Of a stretch of DNA of 8,866 nucleotides, positions 5,010-8,866 are shown in pieces. The position numbers were made by a program, and so were the translations under genes. The first letter of the stretch is position 1. Each line of letters opens with the position of its first letter. Under the pieces are notes generated by a model. It did no database searches. It had not been told where the DNA came from and saw only the letters and a list, made by a program, of their open reading frames with translations. Origin of the DNA: an uncultured Oscillospiraceae bacterium (GTDB lineage Bacteria; Bacillota; Clostridia; Oscillospirales; Acutalibacteraceae). The stretch spans positions 1 through 8,866 of the forward strand of contig CABSLJ010000102.1 in the NCBI GenBank assembly GCA_902478455.1. The letters run 5' to 3'.

Positions 5010-6830
5010 GTGAAAGCCCGCAACATGAGCATCAAGACTCGCCTGCTCGCCGTCTGCCTGCTGGTGCTGTTTCTGACGGTCACGGTGCTTTCAGGCGCTC
5101 TCTTTACCCTATATAACCAGAGCTACGAACGCCAGACCTATCAGAACAAGCAGCAGACCATCGAGCAGCTTGCCCTGAATATTGAAGGATATTTCGACGA
5201 CCTCAACCGTCTGATCCTCACCACCATCAGCAACACCTATCTGATGGAGCAACTGACCGCCCCCGCGCCGGAAACCGAGCTGGAAAAGCTGGAAAAGCGC
5301 CGCGTCGTAGAGGCCTTTCTTGACGACATCATGATCACCCCCCGCAAGGACATTCTGAACGTCTTTATTCTGGCGGACGACATCTACCATGGGGGCCGCT
5401 ATCCCTCCAGCGTGGACGCCGAAGCCGATTACAAAAGCCTTCCCTGGTACAAGGAAGCCCTCCGCACGGGTCGGCGCGTCTTCGTTCCCGCCCATCTGGA
5501 GGAGCTGCTGACCGACCCGAAGTACACCGTCTTTTCCTTTGCCCGCGCCTTTCAGAATCCTAATTCACTCAAGGACGCCGGGGTCATCAAGGTGGACGCC
5601 AACACCAGCGGCATCCAGTCGATCTGTGAAGAGGTGGATACCGGAGAGACCGGCGGTCTGATCGTCCGGGACGAGAGCGGCGCGGTGCTGCTCAATACCT
5701 TTCCTCCCGATGTGAACCTCGAAGCCTTTCTGCAGGTCGACCCTCAGACGGAGGAGTACCTGCTCACCGTCGCGGAAGAGGAATACATCTTCAACACGAC
5801 CACCATTGAGAACTTCCACTGGACGGTCTTGAGCTTCCATTCCACCGAGGAGTTCAACTCCCTCCAGGATCAGCAGCTTTTGCTGACCGTCGCCATCGCC
5901 GCGGGCTGCGGATTCTTGACCCTTCTGGTGCTTTTGCTGTTTACTTCCAGCTTTCTGCGCCCGCTGCTGGGCATCGTCGACCTTATGAAGAAGGCTGAGG
6001 GGGGCGACATGACCGTCCAATACACCGAAGCCCGCAGGGACGAGATCGGCTATCTCGGCCGCTCCTTTAACGACATGCTCGAGCGCATCACCGAGGCCAA
6101 CCGCCTGAATACCCAGCTCATCACCGAGGTATACGAGGCGCGCGCCCTTCAGAACAAGGCCCGCCTGCACGCTCTGCAGGCGCAGATCAAGCCTCACTTC
6201 ATGTGCAACACCCTCAATATGATCAGCATGATGATCCAGAGCGGGCAGCAGGAGGAGGCGGTCAAAAACATCCATCTGTTAAGCACCATGATGCGCGGCC
6301 TGACCAAGTTTGACACGCTGATCCCCCTGAGGCAGGAGCTGGTTCTGCTGCGCGCCTACCTTGACCTACAGCTCGGCCGCTACGCCGACCGGCTGGTCTA
6401 TCATGAAACGGTTTCCACAGCGTATTACGATTATCTTTTCCCGGCCCTGCTGTTACAGCCGATTGTGGAGAACAGCATCGTCCACGGCTGTGAAAACAAT
6501 CCCGGCGTTTCCACCCTGCTCATCACCAGCAAGGCGTCCGACGCGCTGTATCTTATCGTGTCGGACGACGCCGGCGGCATGGGCGAAGAGGAGCTTGCCG
6601 CTCTGCGGCAAAAGCTGCGCGAAGCGGGGGAGAACCGCACCGGAAATCCCGAGGCCTACAGCGCCGACCACGGCCTGGGGCTGGTCAATATCCACCAACG
6701 CATTCGCATTTATTATGGAGAGTCCTACGGCCTTACGGTGGACAGCCGGCCCGGGGAGGGCACTTCTGTCACCCTGCGGCTTCCGCTGGACGGTCCCAGA
6801 CAAAACATGGAAAAGGAGGCGGACAAGTGA
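5010..6830 (+). CDS. Sensor histidine kinase, YesM-type (dCache/HAMP/His_kinase/HATPase)
   Basis: The 606-residue membrane kinase begins at GTG 5010. Helix one is at about 11-34. An extracytoplasmic sensor region (35-287, probably double-Cache) follows, then helix two (291-314), a HAMP linker (315-368) and the His_kinase core. The H-box reads LQAQIKPHFMCNTLNMIS, with H396 as the likely phosphorylated residue. The ATP-binding part has the N-box QPIVENSIVHG (483-493), a G1-type VSDDAGGMGEEE (517-528) and a G2-type HGLGLVNIHQRI (554-565). Two blocks depart from the norm: the usual INPHFLYNTL is IKPHFMCNTL, and the usual DNGxGM is DDAGGM. YesM-type kinases sense carbohydrates or their binding proteins and phosphorylate a YesN-type AraC regulator. 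That partner follows at once with a GTGA overlap, and the transport operon diverges upstream, so that operon is the likely target. Confidence 0.93.
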   Translation: MKARNMSIKTRLLAVCLLVLFLTVTVLSGALFTLYNQSYERQTYQNKQQTIEQLALNIEGYFDDLNRLILTTISNTYLMEQLTAPAPETELEKLEKRRVVEAFLDDIMITPRKDILNVFILADDIYHGGRYPSSVDAEADYKSLPWYKEALRTGRRVFVPAHLEELLTDPKYTVFSFARAFQNPNSLKDAGVIKVDANTSGIQSICEEVDTGETGGLIVRDESGAVLLNTFPPDVNLEAFLQVDPQTEEYLLTVAEEEYIFNTTTIENFHWTVLSFHSTEEFNSLQDQQLLLTVAIAAGCGFLTLLVLLLFTSSFLRPLLGIVDLMKKAEGGDMTVQYTEARRDEIGYLGRSFNDMLERITEANRLNTQLITEVYEARALQNKARLHALQAQIKPHFMCNTLNMISMMIQSGQQEEAVKNIHLLSTMMRGLTKFDTLIPLRQELVLLRAYLDLQLGRYADRLVYHETVSTAYYDYLFPALLLQPIVENSIVHGCENNPGVSTLLITSKASDALYLIVSDDAGGMGEEELAALRQKLREAGENRTGNPEAYSADHGLGLVNIHQRIRIYYGESYGLTVDSRPGEGTSVTLRLPLDGPRQNMEKEADK

Positions 6831-8431
6831 ACTATTCGGTACTGATTGTGGACGACGAACCGCTGACCCGGCGTTTTTTATCGGGGATCATCCCCAAGCT
6901 TTGCCCGGCGTTCGGCGAGGTACAGGACGCCAAAAACGGCATGGACGCCATAGAGCTGCTGCGCGGGAGGTCCTTTGATCTTCTGATCACCGATATCCGC
7001 ATGCCGCAGATGGACGGTCTGAAGCTCGCCGGCGCGGCGCGGGAGCTCTATCCTCAGCTGCCCATCGTCATTCTCTCGGGCTACGACGAATTCTCCTACG
7101 CCCAGGAGGCCATACGCCACGGCGTCAGCGATTATCTGCTCAAGCCGATTGAAACCGACCGTCTGCAGCAGGTGCTCGAAGAGATGGTCCGCCGTCTGGA
7201 AGACCACCGCAGCCGAACGCACAGCAGCCGGCATCTGCGCGAGCTCGCGGGGGAATACCAAAACAGCCTTGCCGCCGAATATCTGGAGGCCCTCTATGAG
7301 GGAAGCTCCTCCCGCAAGATGGCCGTAGCCCCCTTTGTCAAGCAGCTGGACCTTTCGCTGTTCGGGTCCGAGCAGCGGGTCGTCTCCGTTGCGCTCGATT
7401 ACCAGGGCCTGCTGCCCCATACGGATACTTCCGCCGACCTCGCCACATACGATTTCGTCCTCTACCAGACCCTGCGCGACCTCTCCAAGGAATGGCCGTC
7501 CGGCCGCGCCTACTATTTCGGCAGCGGCGGTTACCGCGCGCTCATCTCGGGCGGAGAAGCGCAGGCCGCAGATTTTGTTCGCACGCTGGTCCGAGCGCTC
7601 AAAACCGGCGTCGGCTTTGAGGCTGCGGGCGGGATCAGCCGTCCCGTCTCCTCCGTGGAAGAGTTTTCCTCCCGCGTCCGGGAGGCGGATGCGGCTCTGC
7701 TCGGTCATCTTGCGGGCGGACCGGGCGTCTACCTCTACGAGCCGCAGGCCGAACGCCCCTCTCTTTTCTCCGTCCGGCGGGAGGCCTATCACGCGGCCAT
7801 CGAAAACGACCTGCCCCGGCTCGAGCATCTGCTGGACGTCTACGAGCACGCGGCGGAGAAACTTTCGCTCTCTCTTTCCGCCTATGCCCTGTGGCTGTTC
7901 TATCCGCGGCCGGAGGGGTTGGCGCGTCTTCTCGGCAGCGAGGCCGACTGTGCCGAAGCGACGGACGCGCTGCTGTCGGCGCTGCGTGCGGGCGGATCAT
8001 TTGGACAAGTCAAGCGGTTGCTCCTGGACGCCTTCAAACGGATGAACCGCTCGGAAGCGCCGGCGCCGGGAGATGAACCGGCCAAGTCAGGAGGCGGTCC
8101 CGTGGACAAGGCCCGTCGTTTTATTCTGGAAAATTACCCAAAGCCCATCTCGCTGATCGACATCGCCGAGTACGCCGGCGTTTCGCCCAATTATCTGAGC
8201 ACCCTCTTCAGCCGCCAGGGTGGAGAAAGCTACATCAAATACCTGACCCGCATCCGCATGGAGGCGGCGGCGCGGCTGCTGCGGGAAAATCCGGCGCAAA
8301 AGGTGGCGGAAATCGCCGAGAGCTGCGGCTTTTTCAACATTAAGCATTTTTATCACGTCTTCCGCCAGACCTATGGCCTTAGCCCCGGGGAGTATCAAAG
8401 CAGCCAGGCGGCCGGCGCCGACGGCGTGTGA
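6827..8431 (+). CDS. Response regulator, YesN-type with AraC DNA-binding domain
   Basis: This 534-residue protein starts at GTG 6827, overlapping the kinase stop (GTGA); AAAAGGAGG (6811-6819) lies 7 nt upstream. The receiver domain (about 1-125) shows acidic D9/D10, phosphoacceptor D56 in DLLITDIRMPQMDG, S84, and K106 in the YLLKP block. The middle region (about 130-420) has no motif I can name; it resembles the poorly conserved linker seen in YesN-type regulators. The C-terminal AraC/XylS domain (about 426-526) carries two helix-turn-helix units: ISLIDIAEYAGVSPNYLSTLF, then a second unit ending GFFNIKHFYHVFRQTYGLSPGEY. All expected receiver residues are present, so it should be phosphorylatable by the kinase. 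Likely role: transcriptional activator of the divergent sugar-transport operon, possibly also of its own operon. The target is inferred from gene position. Confidence 0.95.
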   Translation: MNYSVLIVDDEPLTRRFLSGIIPKLCPAFGEVQDAKNGMDAIELLRGRSFDLLITDIRMPQMDGLKLAGAARELYPQLPIVILSGYDEFSYAQEAIRHGVSDYLLKPIETDRLQQVLEEMVRRLEDHRSRTHSSRHLRELAGEYQNSLAAEYLEALYEGSSSRKMAVAPFVKQLDLSLFGSEQRVVSVALDYQGLLPHTDTSADLATYDFVLYQTLRDLSKEWPSGRAYYFGSGGYRALISGGEAQAADFVRTLVRALKTGVGFEAAGGISRPVSSVEEFSSRVREADAALLGHLAGGPGVYLYEPQAERPSLFSVRREAYHAAIENDLPRLEHLLDVYEHAAEKLSLSLSAYALWLFYPRPEGLARLLGSEADCAEATDALLSALRAGGSFGQVKRLLLDAFKRMNRSEAPAPGDEPAKSGGGPVDKARRFILENYPKPISLIDIAEYAGVSPNYLSTLFSRQGGESYIKYLTRIRMEAAARLLRENPAQKVAEIAESCGFFNIKHFYHVFRQTYGLSPGEYQSSQAAGADGV

Positions 8432-8484
8432 CCGGGGCGGGGGCACGGTTGAGAACAGAATGGGAGGGCTGTAAAGACACAAAA

Positions 8485-8573
8485 GGGCGGATGCCCGGGT
8501 CCCTCCAAAAAGCCGAAGCGCTTTTCGGCCATCAGGAGGGACGTGGCATCCGCCCGTTGTTTTTTTGTTTGTC
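8485..8573 (+). terminator. Large branched rho-independent terminator, probably bidirectional
   Basis: There are three nested perfect stems: GGGCGGATGCC (8485-8495) with 8545-8555 (11 bp); GTCCCTCC (8499-8506) with 8535-8542 (8 bp); and GCCGAA (8512-8517) with TTCGGC (8524-8529) around a 6-nt loop. The run TTGTTTTTTTGTTT follows at 8557-8570. This terminates the regulator transcript 54 bp after its stop. On the other strand the outer stem is followed by TTTTGTGTCTTT, so it may also stop the convergent GIY-YIG gene, which has no separate terminator visible. Confidence 0.9.
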
Positions 8574-8609
8574 CTCAGGTAAGCTTATTCGCCCTGACGC
8601 TTGTGCGCT

Positions 8610-8866
8610 CTATCCTGCTTCTTTCCCGCGCCGTCCGGATTTGCAGAGGGGCGCGGCGCAGGCGTTGCGGTCATTTTCCGCCGGTGGGGGCGCGCTGTTC
8701 GGGCAAAAAGCGGCGCCCAGCGCCTCTTTTTGCTCGTGACGGAGCCTTTTGAGCGCGGCCTCTCTCTTCATGGCCGCCCCTTTCTCAAGGAAGGCTTCAT
8801 AATAGACGAGGACGACAGGCCTCCTCGCTCTGGTGTATTTTGCGCCGTCGCCGCTGTTATGGGCGG
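8610..8866 (-). CDS. GIY-YIG nuclease superfamily protein (YhbQ-like), N-terminus outside the window
   Basis: The frame is open from the right edge to TAG at 8612-8610, giving 84 visible C-terminal residues. Seen: AHNSGDGAKYTRARRPVVLVYYEAF, then a helix with MKREAALKRLRHEQKEAL. This is the characteristic second half of small single-domain GIY-YIG proteins: the NxGxGAKYT block, the LVYYE strand with its conserved Glu, and the REAAIK-type helix. The GIY-YIG motif itself would lie just beyond the edge. Such proteins are about 80-100 residues; here the fold ends near EAL and a tail of about 35 residues (PNSAPPPAEND...) follows. They are thought to act on DNA, but the cellular role of this subgroup is not settled. 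It converges on the regulator gene and is probably unrelated to the sugar locus. Confidence 0.85.
   Translation of the reverse strand, partial: AHNSGDGAKYTRARRPVVLVYYEAFLEKGAAMKREAALKRLRHEQKEALGAAFCPNSAPPPAENDRNACAAPLCKSGRRGKEAG

Noticed and set aside
7335..8045. 236-codon open frame on the plus strand
   Set aside because: It is an alternate frame inside the response regulator gene, Ser/Arg/Pro-rich with no domain.
8428..8739. 103-codon open frame on the plus strand
   Set aside because: It runs through the terminator hairpin and then antisense to the GIY-YIG gene, with no ribosome site or domain.

Overview
The window is a compact, GC-rich bacterial sugar-utilisation locus. It has strong AAGGAGG-type ribosome binding sites, a lipoprotein solute-binding protein, a CUT1-type ABC transporter without its own ATPase, and a YesM/YesN-type two-component system. 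Together these point to a Gram-positive Firmicute, probably a gut-type clostridial lineage such as Oscillospirales. The lineage is inference from gene style; no rRNA or marker gene is present.

Layout. A leftward operon occupies 4801 to 1: a sugar-binding lipoprotein (4801-3446), two inner-membrane permeases (3356-2472 and 2456-1617), and a glycoside hydrolase that starts at 1612 and runs off the left edge. I read the hydrolase as a GH66 (dextranase / cycloisomaltooligosaccharide glucanotransferase family) protein, from its HVQFYDWM block and an Asp/Glu pair about 70 residues apart. It has no signal peptide, which suggests it acts in the cytoplasm on imported sugar. A roughly 200-bp divergent control region (4802-5009) separates this operon from a rightward pair: a sensor histidine kinase (5010-6830) and an AraC-type response regulator (6827-8431), overlapping by 4 bp. 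A large branched hairpin with a T-run (8485-8573) ends the regulator transcript. A convergent GIY-YIG nuclease-domain gene (8866-8610, start outside the window) lies beyond it.

Working model (inference). The kinase senses an extracellular carbohydrate, or an occupied binding protein, through its large extracytoplasmic domain. The AraC-type regulator then activates the divergent transport operon. The binding protein and permeases import an oligosaccharide, most likely alpha-1,6-linked gluco-oligosaccharides if the GH66 call is right, powered by a shared MsmX/MsmK-type ATPase encoded elsewhere. The cytosolic GH66 protein would then process it. No mobile element, CRISPR array, tRNA or rRNA was seen. 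The most interesting points are the apparently intracellular GH66 enzyme tied to a CUT1 importer, non-canonical residues in the kinase H-box and G1 box, and paired repeats in the divergent promoter region.
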